DNA of 64,000 nucleotides from Sporosarcina aquimarina (lineage in GTDB: Bacteria > Bacillota > Bacilli > Bacillales_A > Planococcaceae), in NCBI RefSeq assembly GCF_023715615.1, contig NZ_JAMBOM010000001.1, positions 310,001-374,000 of the forward strand. The letters run 5' to 3'. The notes beneath the pieces were generated by a model, which ran no database searches, had not been told where the DNA came from, and saw only the letters and a list, made by a program, of their open reading frames with translations. This document shows, in pieces, positions 8,925 to 17,396 of the stretch (position 1 is the stretch's first letter; each line of letters starts with the position of its first letter). The translations under genes and the position numbers were made by a program.

Positions 8925-10208
8925 TTATTTCCCCTGCTCTTTCTTCAAGGTTTCCATACGTTCTTTATAATTGTCCACCAACGTCGTAATGCGATCTACT
9001 TCGTGCTGAATCAACGAACGTTTTTCTTCTTTCTTTGCATCCATCATGTCTAGGTATTTTGTTCTCGTGTTTTCAATTAGATCAAGCAATTCCTGAGCGG
9101 TTTTTTCGTCAATCAACTCTTCTTTTCCGAGTAGAGTGGTAGCTCCAGCGAAGCGATCGCTTTCTGTGTTAATGGCGAATGTGATCTTGTCGCCTAAGCG
9201 TCGAACAGTTTCGTAAGCCATGGCTTCTGGCCAGCCAATCGGTTTTTGGTAGACTAGCGTAGCAAGATCTAAGTCGGAAGGAAGCCAGACTTTTGCGATG
9301 TTGGAAGTCATTTCTTCCAATGAATTTGCCCCCATATAGGTCCCGTTTCCTGCTTCAGCAACTTTTTTTAATTGGTTTTCTGCAGTTTGATCCACTTGGA
9401 ATCCTATGACATTGATGTGACGATCTTTCGCAAGCTCTGCAAAACTTTTGGCTTCTGCAACAGGATCCCCATCACACGTTTCGGCACCGTCACTAACAAT
9501 GTATAGAGTGATGTCGGCATCCGTCCCTTCATGATCAAGCCGAGCTTGTTTGATGGCTCCGGCTAGTGGCGTCCAACCGCTCGCTTTAACTTGATCGACC
9601 GCCTCGTCGAACTTTTTCTCGTCATAACTTGCTAGCGGGTAGATTTCATCAATTGTGCCACATGACAACGCTTTGTCTGATTTGTTTTGAGTTCCCGCGT
9701 GACCATATACATAAAGGGATAGGTCGCTTTCCTTTCCCATCATGGAGGCGAATCCTTTCACTGCGCTTTTTGCGGTATCCATTTTCAGTTTCCCATCGGC
9801 TTGGAGAAGCATGCTGGAGCTGGCGTCCAATAGAATGATGCCGTTAGTGGGAATCGATTTTTGTGTTTCATCTCCTTGGATTTCTCGAGGTTCCGGTAAA
9901 ATCGGCTCCTTGAACGAAGGGGAAAAGTCTATGAGTGGTTGAACGAGTTCTCCGTACTGCGCACCTCCGAGTAAGTGGATGAGGGCACCATGCAATTCCT
10001 CAGGATCTTTAGTGGATTCCGTAATGGATTTCATCTCTGTTAAGAAGTTTTCTCTGATTGCCGAAGGGACCTCCCGTTTGCTCCACATGCTAGTCTCCTG
10101 TTCGATTGTAAAATTGTTCGTTAAGGTACCAGGTGAGAGCTGTGCTAATTCTTCTGGGGTAGTTGCCTGCGACCCCATGGAGAAAGCTTCAGTTTTCTTT
10201 TTTTTCAT
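8925..10208 (-). CDS. von Willebrand factor A domain protein (main part of a frameshifted lipoprotein gene)
   Basis: 427 residues. The VWA domain begins about residue 120. It holds a MIDAS metal site (DASSSM, with a downstream threonine region and VSDGAETCDGD), and the protein ends in a charged helical tail. Such proteins usually bind a ligand through a metal ion. The ATG at 10208 lies within an A8 tract and has no ribosome binding site. The overlapping frame upstream supplies a perfect lipoprotein signal that runs into the same A tract. The natural protein is therefore probably a VWA lipoprotein starting at 10350, joined by a one-base change or slippage at 10198-10205. The VWA assignment is firm; expression of this fragment alone is doubtful. 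Confidence 0.82.
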   Translation of the reverse strand: MKKKKTEAFSMGSQATTPEELAQLSPGTLTNNFTIEQETSMWSKREVPSAIRENFLTEMKSITESTKDPEELHGALIHLLGGAQYGELVQPLIDFSPSFKEPILPEPREIQGDETQKSIPTNGIILLDASSSMLLQADGKLKMDTAKSAVKGFASMMGKESDLSLYVYGHAGTQNKSDKALSCGTIDEIYPLASYDEKKFDEAVDQVKASGWTPLAGAIKQARLDHEGTDADITLYIVSDGAETCDGDPVAEAKSFAELAKDRHINVIGFQVDQTAENQLKKVAEAGNGTYMGANSLEEMTSNIAKVWLPSDLDLATLVYQKPIGWPEAMAYETVRRLGDKITFAINTESDRFAGATTLLGKEELIDEKTAQELLDLIENTRTKYLDMMDAKKEEKRSLIQHEVDRITTLVDNYKERMETLKKEQGK

Positions 10209-10350
10209 CTTCTATTTCTTTCTCTCCGCTATTCTTGTCGTCTTCATGTGCGACGGAAGTAACTTGTTCATCACCAGGTTCCGCATCTTTTGAACATCCC
10301 GACAACATGATGAATGCAGTGAAAAAAATCAGAACGAACTTCGTCTTCAT
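10189..10350 (-). pseudogene. Lipoprotein signal-peptide start of the VWA gene, out of frame
   Basis: From the ATG at 10350 (AAGGAGG ten bases upstream) this frame encodes 53 residues. MKTKFVLIFFTAFIMLSGCS is a classic type II signal with lipobox LSGC and Cys19. An acidic linker ends in KKEN-stop. The stop comes eight bases after an A8 run. If the run held seven A, the frame would continue into the VWA protein at KKKTEAF. I read it as the true 5' end of the gene at 8925-10208, separated by an indel, a sequencing error or a slippage site. Confidence 0.75.
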
Positions 10351-10458
10351 ACACAAACAGCCTCCTTGTGAAAGGTTTACTATGTATACGCAATCTTTCA
10401 ATGATAGTTTCAATAAAATAAATGAGACGTCCCGTCACTAGCGGTTTTGACTGCTCAA

Positions 10459-10501
10459 AAAGAAAATCCTCGCCCCTTATAATGTGGGATGAGGATTTTT
10501 C
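10459..10501 (-). terminator. Terminator after the sulfatase gene
   Basis: On the minus strand AAAAATCCTC pairs with GAGGATTTT across a loop and is followed by CTTTTTG. It lies 40 bases past the sulfatase stop. Confidence 0.7.
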
Positions 10502-10541
10502 AATAGATAGACCTATTTTAATCTGAATTTCCATAGCCATC

Positions 10542-12296
10542 TCAACCCTTTTTCGGTTTCAATCGCTTCTGATAGCGCTGACCTTCGAGCATATTCAGAA
10601 GCGTCCGTTGAATCGCTTCGGTTTCAGGGGAACAGCAACCTGGGTCCGCCAAATTTTTCGTTTCAAGCGGGTCGTGCGCTAGATTGTACATTTCAAATTG
10701 GTCGGAAACGGGTTCTGTTTTGACGACTTCTACGACACACCCGTCTTGCTCCGTAAATGTCGTATCGCTGACGCCAGGATTAGTCCAAAACTGAGGATTG
10801 TCGAAGTAGCGGGCGAACTTCCAGACTTCTGATTTGCCAGCAGGACCCGTTTTAAGTGAGACAATTATGGCTTCTATTGAACTAGGTTGGACGACGGATT
10901 CATAAGGTTTTCCGGTAATGAGATTCGTTTGATGAAGTCCTTTGAACACGTTGTCGTCGGTCATGAAGTACAGGGGTTCATCTACTCGGAAGAAGGTTTG
11001 ACGCTCTTCAATGAGTGGTGTTAAATCTCTACCTACAAGAGGTCGGGCTTCCGTATGATCAATCGCTAATTTGTGCTGGATTTCAGTTGGGTCAATTCCT
11101 GCCAATCCAAGCAGTGTCGGTAAGATGTCGACGTGACTTGTAAGGGTAGTTGTCTGTTTTGCTTGAGGGAATAACTGAGGACTGTGTATGACGAAGGGGA
11201 CATGGATGGATTCTTCGTACATCGAATACCATTTTTGATAAAGTCCGCCTTGCGCGCCGAGTTGCTCTCCGTGATCGGATGTGAAGACGATAATTGTATT
11301 CTCTGAAAATCGGGATTGTTGAAGCGCAGTGAGTACTTTCATCATTTCGTCGTCGACTTTTTTCTGTAAGCTGTAATACAGTTGGCGATAAAAATTGTTG
11401 TTAATGATCGGCTGCAATCCTTTTGGATAAGTGAGACGGTAACTGTTTTGCACAGATGGTTTTGTTGCTAGTGACTCATGGGTGGTTGGAGCGGGTGGGA
11501 TGTGGGGAAGTGTCGGATCGACTTCGAAATTATAAGAGGGGAGGAGAGCTGAAAATATTCCAAACAGCGCAATATCGTGGGGATTCACGAACGAACATTG
11601 GATGAACCACGGCGTTGTTTCTTCCTCGCATTTCGAAGTTCGTTCCAATGCTTCTATTAATTCCACTGTTTCCGTTGCATACACTTCGTCCCGTCCGCTC
11701 GTTCCAAAACCTGCCGATGACCCAGAGTTTCGTGGGTCGGTACCATGCGGGTCGGGTCCGATCCAATCTGAAAAACCGAATGCTCCTAAACGGTCACCTT
11801 CACGATACATCCTCTCTTTTTTCTTATCAGGGGCACCTGTAATTGTGTTGTAACTCGGCAATGCGTCTTTCGTGCCGGGAATCACTATATCTTGCTCAGA
11901 AGCGTGCCACTTTCCTTTCCAAAATGTGTCATATCCGGCAGCGCGGAAGTAGTCGCCTACTGTAGGAACCGTGTTCGGATCCAACCAGAACTGATCCGCG
12001 TCATAGGAACCTTTCGCGGCGCCAGGTGTTTGTGTGACTCCATGTAAGGAAGGATAGTGCCCGGTATATAATGTAGTCCGACTCGGTGCGCAAGCTGTGC
12101 TACCAGCGTAATGGTTGAGAAATGTCATTCCGTTTTTCATCAACAGCTGCTGTGCAATTAAGTTTTCACGGGTCCACTTTTGCAATTCTTCCGTCTCGTA
12201 TACTGGGGGGAAGCGATTTTGGTCGACCATTAGGAATAGAATATTTGGCTTGTTGTTCCCGAAACCACAATTGGGATTTGTAGGATGTTCATTCAT
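10542..12296 (-). CDS. Sulfatase-family hydrolase
   Basis: 584 residues from the ATG at 12296, which has AGGAAGG eight bases upstream. The N-terminal block NILFLMVDQNR carries a metal-ligand aspartate (Asp25). The signature CAPSRTTLYTG follows, with Cys69 placed for conversion to formylglycine. FTSDHGEQLG supplies the second pair of metal ligands. No signal peptide is visible, so the enzyme looks cytosolic. Substrates of this superfamily include aryl, choline and sugar sulfates, and also phosphonate esters; I cannot choose among them. No formylglycine-generating enzyme is in the window. The gene stands alone, with a terminator behind it. Confidence 0.88.
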   Translation of the reverse strand: MNEHPTNPNCGFGNNKPNILFLMVDQNRFPPVYETEELQKWTRENLIAQQLLMKNGMTFLNHYAGSTACAPSRTTLYTGHYPSLHGVTQTPGAAKGSYDADQFWLDPNTVPTVGDYFRAAGYDTFWKGKWHASEQDIVIPGTKDALPSYNTITGAPDKKKERMYREGDRLGAFGFSDWIGPDPHGTDPRNSGSSAGFGTSGRDEVYATETVELIEALERTSKCEEETTPWFIQCSFVNPHDIALFGIFSALLPSYNFEVDPTLPHIPPAPTTHESLATKPSVQNSYRLTYPKGLQPIINNNFYRQLYYSLQKKVDDEMMKVLTALQQSRFSENTIIVFTSDHGEQLGAQGGLYQKWYSMYEESIHVPFVIHSPQLFPQAKQTTTLTSHVDILPTLLGLAGIDPTEIQHKLAIDHTEARPLVGRDLTPLIEERQTFFRVDEPLYFMTDDNVFKGLHQTNLITGKPYESVVQPSSIEAIIVSLKTGPAGKSEVWKFARYFDNPQFWTNPGVSDTTFTEQDGCVVEVVKTEPVSDQFEMYNLAHDPLETKNLADPGCCSPETEAIQRTLLNMLEGQRYQKRLKPKKG

Positions 12297-12401
12297 AAAT
12301 TTCACCTTCCTAATTTGTAAGTACCCTCTAGTGTATGACGGACGAGTTCGAACGAGCGTGTGATTCGCATAGAGTGGAAGGTGAATGGAAGTTGATAAGC
12401 A

Positions 12402-13187
12402 TTAGAATTGCAGGAATCTAAGGATTTCACCTATAGCCGTATCGGCAATGAACGCTGTGAGAAGAATGGAGGCTACTGTTGTGACGGCGATGTAGAACAG
12501 GATCCCGTAAAAACTATCGATGGGTGTGGATTCCTTGAATAAGATTTTTGTAATTGTGATAAAAGGAATAAGGATGAACGCAATGAAGATGGCGATTGCT
12601 AGAATAATGGTGGATAGAGTGAAGGAATGGACGAAAGTGAGTACCAGGCTTATTACGGAAAGTGCGATGGGAATGGCATAGAATCCCCCTAGTTTTCGGG
12701 TGAGTTCTGAGACGGATTCTGTGAGTGAAAATAGTTTGACTGTGCTCGTAATGGCGATGAGATTTACGACGACGACTAGTAGAAAGAAAATACTTAAGTA
12801 GAGAAGGATTTGGAAAAAGGATGGACTGAGAGTGTTTAGGCTTGTCGGGAATGCTGCGTAGAAGGTGGCGGATGTGAGTAGGATGAATAGAATGATGCCA
12901 AGCATGCTGTTTTGTACTGAGGTATTTGTCGTGTGAAAGTGAGCAGACGGTGTTTTGAGCTGTTGGAATAGGAATTGCATGAAGTTCTTTGCATCGGATT
13001 TTAACTTTTCAAGGGAGTCGTTTGTGGACGAGACCGGTACTTCTACAGTTGTCGTTCGCTTACGTATGGCGGAAAACGAGTTTCCGCATTCCCCGCAAAA
13101 ATTACCATCAAGTTGCGTGTGGTTGCAAACTGGACAAGTTTTAATGGGTGTCACTCCTTTTTTATTGTTGGATAGTGCTTGTTGCAT
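12402..13187 (-). CDS. Zinc-ribbon polytopic membrane protein
   Basis: A zinc ribbon (CPVC-x10-CGEC) comes first, then a ~60-residue polar linker, then about five membrane helices (GIILFILLTSATFYAAF, LLYLSIFFLLVVVVNLI, and others). Function unknown; similar zinc-ribbon membrane proteins are common in Bacillales. The frame stays open upstream to 13430, but that part is the dispersed repeat described separately. The ATG at 13187 has no ribosome binding site. The good site AAAAAAGGAG points instead to the GTG at 13154 or, with ideal 8-base spacing, to an ATT codon at 13145, directly before KTCPVC. The start is thus uncertain by 14 codons. Confidence 0.65.
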   Translation of the reverse strand: MQQALSNNKKGVTPIKTCPVCNHTQLDGNFCGECGNSFSAIRKRTTTVEVPVSSTNDSLEKLKSDAKNFMQFLFQQLKTPSAHFHTTNTSVQNSMLGIILFILLTSATFYAAFPTSLNTLSPSFFQILLYLSIFFLLVVVVNLIAITSTVKLFSLTESVSELTRKLGGFYAIPIALSVISLVLTFVHSFTLSTIILAIAIFIAFILIPFITITKILFKESTPIDSFYGILFYIAVTTVASILLTAFIADTAIGEILRFLQF

Positions 13188-13299
13188 AGCGTCGGGCAGT
13201 AAAGGACGTTTTAGTAAATGGTATGTTTGAGAGATGGAGAATAGAAAGGAATTGTATGGATGAGGTGAGTGGAATTTGTTGGTGGGTGGAGCGAGGGTT

Positions 13300-14310
13300 T
13301 TTGAGTTCTCGATCACTTGGAGTGGGTTGTCCGACATTGCGAGTAGTTTCTGCGACACTTGGTGGGGGTTCTCGATCACATCGGAAGATTTCTTCGACAC
13401 ATAGCGGAATTTCTCGATAACGGGACACAATTCAACTGCTTATAAGGGATTAATTGGTAGCGCTTCGCTTGTTTAGGGGAGGGCTATTCCACCGGGAGCT
13501 AGTGATATCATTTTGTCGGACACTTAAGAAGGATTGACAATCATTGCGAGCAGTTTCTCCGACACTTAGGATGTTTCTCCATCACATCGGACGATTTCTC
13601 CGACACATAGCGGAATTTCTCGATAACGGGACACAATTCAACTGCTTTTAAGGCATTAATTGGTAGCGCTACGCTTATTTGGGGAGGGTTCTTCCACCGG
13701 GAGCCAGTGATATCATTTTGTCGGACACTTAAGAAGGGTTGACAATCACTGCGAGCAGTTTTTCCGACACTTAGGATGTTTCTCCATCACATCGAACGAT
13801 TTCTCCATCACATAGCTGAGTTTCTCGATAACGGGACACAATTCAACTGCTTATAAGGGATTAATTGGTAGCGCTTCGCTTGTTTAGGAAGGGCTATTCC
13901 ACCGGGAGCCAGTGATATCATTTTGTCGGACACTTAAGGAGGGTTGACAATCACTGCGAGCAGTTTCTCCGACACTTAGGATGTTTCTCCATCACATCGG
14001 ACGATTTCTCCATCACATAGCGGAATTTCTCAATAACGGGACACAATTCAACTGCTTTTAAGGGATTAATTGGTAGCGCTTCGCTTGTTTAGGAAGGGCT
14101 ATTCCACCGGGAGCCAGTGATATCATTTTGTCGGACACTTAAGGAGGGTTGACAATCACTGCGAGCAGTTTCTCCGACACTTAGGATGTTTCTCCATCAC
14201 ATCGGACGATTTCTCCATCACATAGCTGAGTTTCTCAATAACGGGACACAATTCAACTTCATTGAAGGCATTAATTGGTAGCGCTACGCTTATTTAGGGA
14301 GTGGTTAGGG
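13300..14310 (+). repeat. Modular repeat locus A: five ~205-bp tandem units
   Basis: Each unit is a run of ~21-bp modules (TTTCTCCGACAC..., TTTCTCCATCAC..., TTTCTCGATCAC...) ending in the tail CGATAACGGGACACAATTC. Then comes a hairpin-bearing segment TTAATTGGTAGCGCTTCGCT and a ~60-bp linker with CCACCGGGAGCCAGTGATAT. Tails start at 13414, 13621, 13826, 14031 and 14236, a period of 205-207. Units 2-5 are nearly identical, while the first is more diverged. The locus lies between divergent genes. Confidence 0.9.
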
Positions 14311-14791
14311 GCGCTGACGATAGATATCGAAAGGTTCTTTCCCGTGCGTTACGTCAGTGAAATGCCTCGCCGTAAGTAACGGTATAAATAGCGTGGTAAA
14401 AAATGAAATGGTTTCTAAACAATATCTTGAAATAATTATGTGATTGTAGATAGAAGTTCTTTAGTCGAGTGTTTTGGTACAAAACCTTTCTTGTGTAAAT
14501 GAATAGCCTTTTGGATAAAATATAAACAAATTTCTTATAAAGATAGTGTAATAAAGTGATACTACTGATATTTGAATTTCTTTGAGACTAGTAGGAATTG
14601 CTAATTATTATTATCTTTAAATAACTTTTTGTAGTTTAATCGACTGGGTTGGTAGTTAATTCACTTGATAAACTAAAAGTTATAAGTAGTTCAATAAAAA
14701 ACAGATAATTAAAAATTCCCATTGCATTCAGTTTACTAATTATGCTATAGTCATAAAAATTACACTCACACAGTAATTGGAGGTCTGAATT
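14311..14791 (+). other. AT-rich leader region of the hydantoinase operon
   Basis: About 480 bases without a credible gene. The only element I can support is the promoter near its right end. Confidence 0.4.
14722..14751 (+). promoter_or_regulatory. Candidate sigma-A promoter of the hyu operon
   Basis: TTGCAT, an 18-base spacer, then TATAGT, ending 40 bases before the TTG start at 14792. Confidence 0.5.
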
Positions 14792-15337
14792 TTGGAAGAG
14801 ATTCATAATCGAATTAAGAGCTTGCGGGTTGAGCGAAACTATACCTTGAAAGAAATGAGTGATCAGACGGGATTGTCGCTCAGCTTTTTATCACAAATTG
14901 AAAGAGGGGCTTCTTCTCTTTCCATCAGTTCACTGAAGAAGATTTCAGATGCACTTGACATTCACATCAATTACTTTTTTGAAGACGAACAAGAAATACA
15001 AACTTTTGTGGTTCGAGGGGATGACCATCATTCGTTTTCGACAACGAAAGGGAGTCAGATTTATTCACGGTTGACTGGGAAATTTAACAATCGGCAACTG
15101 GAACCACTTAAAGTGACATTGCCACCTCGAATGCATGAAGAACATCCACACAGCCATAGTGGAGAAGAGTTCTACTATGTGTTAGATGGCGAAGTGATTT
15201 TCTATTTGAACAAGGAAAGACATCATTTGTACCAAGGGGATACCATACATTTTCCTTCAAGCCTGATACACCAGTGGGAAAACCCTTTAGAGACTGAAAG
15301 TACTGTGTTAAGTATTGTGACGCCTATTATATTTTGA
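14792..15337 (+). CDS. XRE-cupin transcriptional regulator
   Basis: 181 residues from a TTG start with GGAGGT seven bases upstream. Residues ~6-62 are an XRE helix-turn-helix (TLKEMSDQTGLSLSFLSQIERG). Residues ~110-178 are a small cupin barrel (HPHSHSGEEFYYVLDGEV, DTIHFPSSLIHQW) that probably binds the pathway ligand. This two-domain form is common among local regulators of amino-acid and amine catabolism (PuuR, SutR type). It is the first gene of the run into hyuA, six bases past its stop, so it probably controls its own operon. Confidence 0.85.
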   Translation: MEEIHNRIKSLRVERNYTLKEMSDQTGLSLSFLSQIERGASSLSISSLKKISDALDIHINYFFEDEQEIQTFVVRGDDHHSFSTTKGSQIYSRLTGKFNNRQLEPLKVTLPPRMHEEHPHSHSGEEFYYVLDGEVIFYLNKERHHLYQGDTIHFPSSLIHQWENPLETESTVLSIVTPIIF

Positions 15338-15352
15338 TGAGGAGTGAGTCTA

Positions 15353-17395
15353 ATGAGAGTAGCAACAGATATCGGTGGTACGTTTACAGACTTAGTATAT
15401 GTGGACAAAAATGGGGAAATTGGCGTAGCGAAGAGTAGTACGACACCGCCCAACTTTGAAAAAGGAGTCATTGATGTGATTCATAAGAGTGGAATTGATC
15501 AGTCACAATTGTCGATGTTCATCCATGGAACGACTGTTATTATCAACGCACTCACTGAAAGAAAGGGGGCCAAAACCGCTCTTATTACGACGAAGGGATT
15601 TCGTGATGTATTGGAAATCGCACGTGGAAACCGCCCGGATTTGTTCAATGTGAACTACAAGAAACCGGAACCGTTTGTAGAGCGCTATTTGCGTAAAGAA
15701 GTGAATGAGCGTCTGAGTTATAAAGGTGAGGTATTGACTCCTCTTGAGATTAAAGATGTGAAAGAGTGTGTTGAGTTCTTTAAAAAGGAACAGGTGGAAG
15801 CGATTGCGGTTTCTTATTTGCATGCGTATGCAAATCCTTCTCATGAGCAGCAAACTGCAGAATTGATAAAACAACTTTGGCCAGAAGTGAAAGTAACGAT
15901 TTCTAGTGACATCGTTCAAGAATGGCGAGAGTATGAGCGTACGAATACTACTGTGCTAAATGCATACGTTCAGCCAGTCGCGACCTCTTACATCAATCGC
16001 TTAGAGAACGAATTGAAGGCACAAAGCAATGTGGAGCAACGTTATATTATGCAATCGAATGGTGGAACAACGACGTTTGACAGTGCGAAAGAAACGCCAA
16101 TTAGCATGGTTGAGTCAGGCCCAGTTGCCGGGATCTTTGGTGCTGCGGTGCTTGGTGAAATGATTGGGGAGAAGAATATTATTGCGTTTGATATTGGTGG
16201 GACAACTGCAAAGTGTTCATTGATTGAAAACGGCGAAGTGAAAGTTTCGACGGATTATTATATCGAACGGGATAGTCGCCATGCAGGGTATCCGATTAAG
16301 ACGCCAGTTGTCGATATCGTTGAGATTGGAAACGGTGGAGGTTCAATTGCATGGATTGATCCCGCGGGCTCATTAAAAGTGGGACCACAATCTGCGGGGG
16401 CATTCCCTGGACCGATTGCTTACGGCCAAGGTGGGAAGGAACCGACAACGACAGATGCGAATTTGTTAACAGGTCGTCTGTCATCGAAAAACTTCGATTA
16501 TGAAGTTGATATGGAAGCTGTGAAATCAACAATTCAGTCAAAAATCGGATCACGTTTTGAGATGTCTGCTGAAGAGGCTGCCCTCGGGATTATCCGAATT
16601 GCGAACTCGAATATGCTGAATGCATTAAAGCTCATTTCGATTCGGAAAGGTCACAATCCTAAAGAATTCACGTTGCTAGCTTTTGGTGGCGGTGGTTCAA
16701 TGCATGCCCCGGCACTCGCACTAGAGCTTGGTGTGAAAAAAGTTGTTGTCCCCATTGCATCACCTGTGTTTTCCGCCTGGGGAATGTTGTTGACGGATCT
16801 ACGACACGATTACATCAAAACATACATTAAGCGGATGAATGAGTTGACGTTGGAGGAAATCAACGATGCATGGATAGCAATTGAAGAACAAGCTTTGCAT
16901 CATTTTGAAGACGAAGGAATGACCTCTGAACAAGTGGAGTACCATCGTTTTGCGGACATGCGTTATCTTGGTCAAGAACACACGGTGAAAGTACCTGTGG
17001 ATGATGAGATGTGGACGGATGCGAGTAAGCAAAAGGCAATTGAAGATTTCCATAAGCTCCATGAAAAGAACTACACGTTTAAGCTGGAAGAAGCGCAAAC
17101 AGAAATTGTTAATTTGCATTTAACGGCATTCGGGAAAGTTGAAAAGCCTGAAATTAAGAAGCAAATCAAAGCGGGAACACTGCAATCAGCATTTAAAGAA
17201 AAGCGAGAAGTCTACTTTGAAAATGAAGGTTGGCTTACAACGAACGTTTACGATCGAGAGAAACTACCGACGAACGAAGTCTTGCGAGGACCGGCCATAA
17301 TTGAAGAAAAAGCGGCGGTTACTGTGATTTATAAGCAGCAACAGCTCTATGCAGACGAGTATGGCAACCTCATCATTGTAAAGGAGGAGAACTGA
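15353..17395 (+). CDS. Hydantoinase/5-oxoprolinase subunit A (HyuA family)
   Basis: 680 residues from the ATG at 15353, with GAGGAG eight bases upstream. The N-terminus VATDIGGTFTDLVYV is the phosphate-binding loop of the acetate kinase/HSP70 fold used by ATP-dependent hydantoinases and oxoprolinases. IIAFDIGGTTAKCSLI is a second nucleotide-binding motif. Together with subunit B it opens a cyclic amide at the cost of ATP. Known substrates include 5-oxoproline, N-methylhydantoin and acetophenone (carboxylation). The true substrate is not evident here. The stop lies one base before the hyuB start. Confidence 0.9.
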   Translation: MRVATDIGGTFTDLVYVDKNGEIGVAKSSTTPPNFEKGVIDVIHKSGIDQSQLSMFIHGTTVIINALTERKGAKTALITTKGFRDVLEIARGNRPDLFNVNYKKPEPFVERYLRKEVNERLSYKGEVLTPLEIKDVKECVEFFKKEQVEAIAVSYLHAYANPSHEQQTAELIKQLWPEVKVTISSDIVQEWREYERTNTTVLNAYVQPVATSYINRLENELKAQSNVEQRYIMQSNGGTTTFDSAKETPISMVESGPVAGIFGAAVLGEMIGEKNIIAFDIGGTTAKCSLIENGEVKVSTDYYIERDSRHAGYPIKTPVVDIVEIGNGGGSIAWIDPAGSLKVGPQSAGAFPGPIAYGQGGKEPTTTDANLLTGRLSSKNFDYEVDMEAVKSTIQSKIGSRFEMSAEEAALGIIRIANSNMLNALKLISIRKGHNPKEFTLLAFGGGGSMHAPALALELGVKKVVVPIASPVFSAWGMLLTDLRHDYIKTYIKRMNELTLEEINDAWIAIEEQALHHFEDEGMTSEQVEYHRFADMRYLGQEHTVKVPVDDEMWTDASKQKAIEDFHKLHEKNYTFKLEEAQTEIVNLHLTAFGKVEKPEIKKQIKAGTLQSAFKEKREVYFENEGWLTTNVYDREKLPTNEVLRGPAIIEEKAAVTVIYKQQQLYADEYGNLIIVKEEN

Positions 17396-17396
17396 T

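Noticed and set aside
13188..13430. N-terminal extension of the zinc-ribbon protein to 13430
   Set aside because: The extension is encoded by repeat modules of locus A and the adjoining spacer, and has no ribosome binding site.
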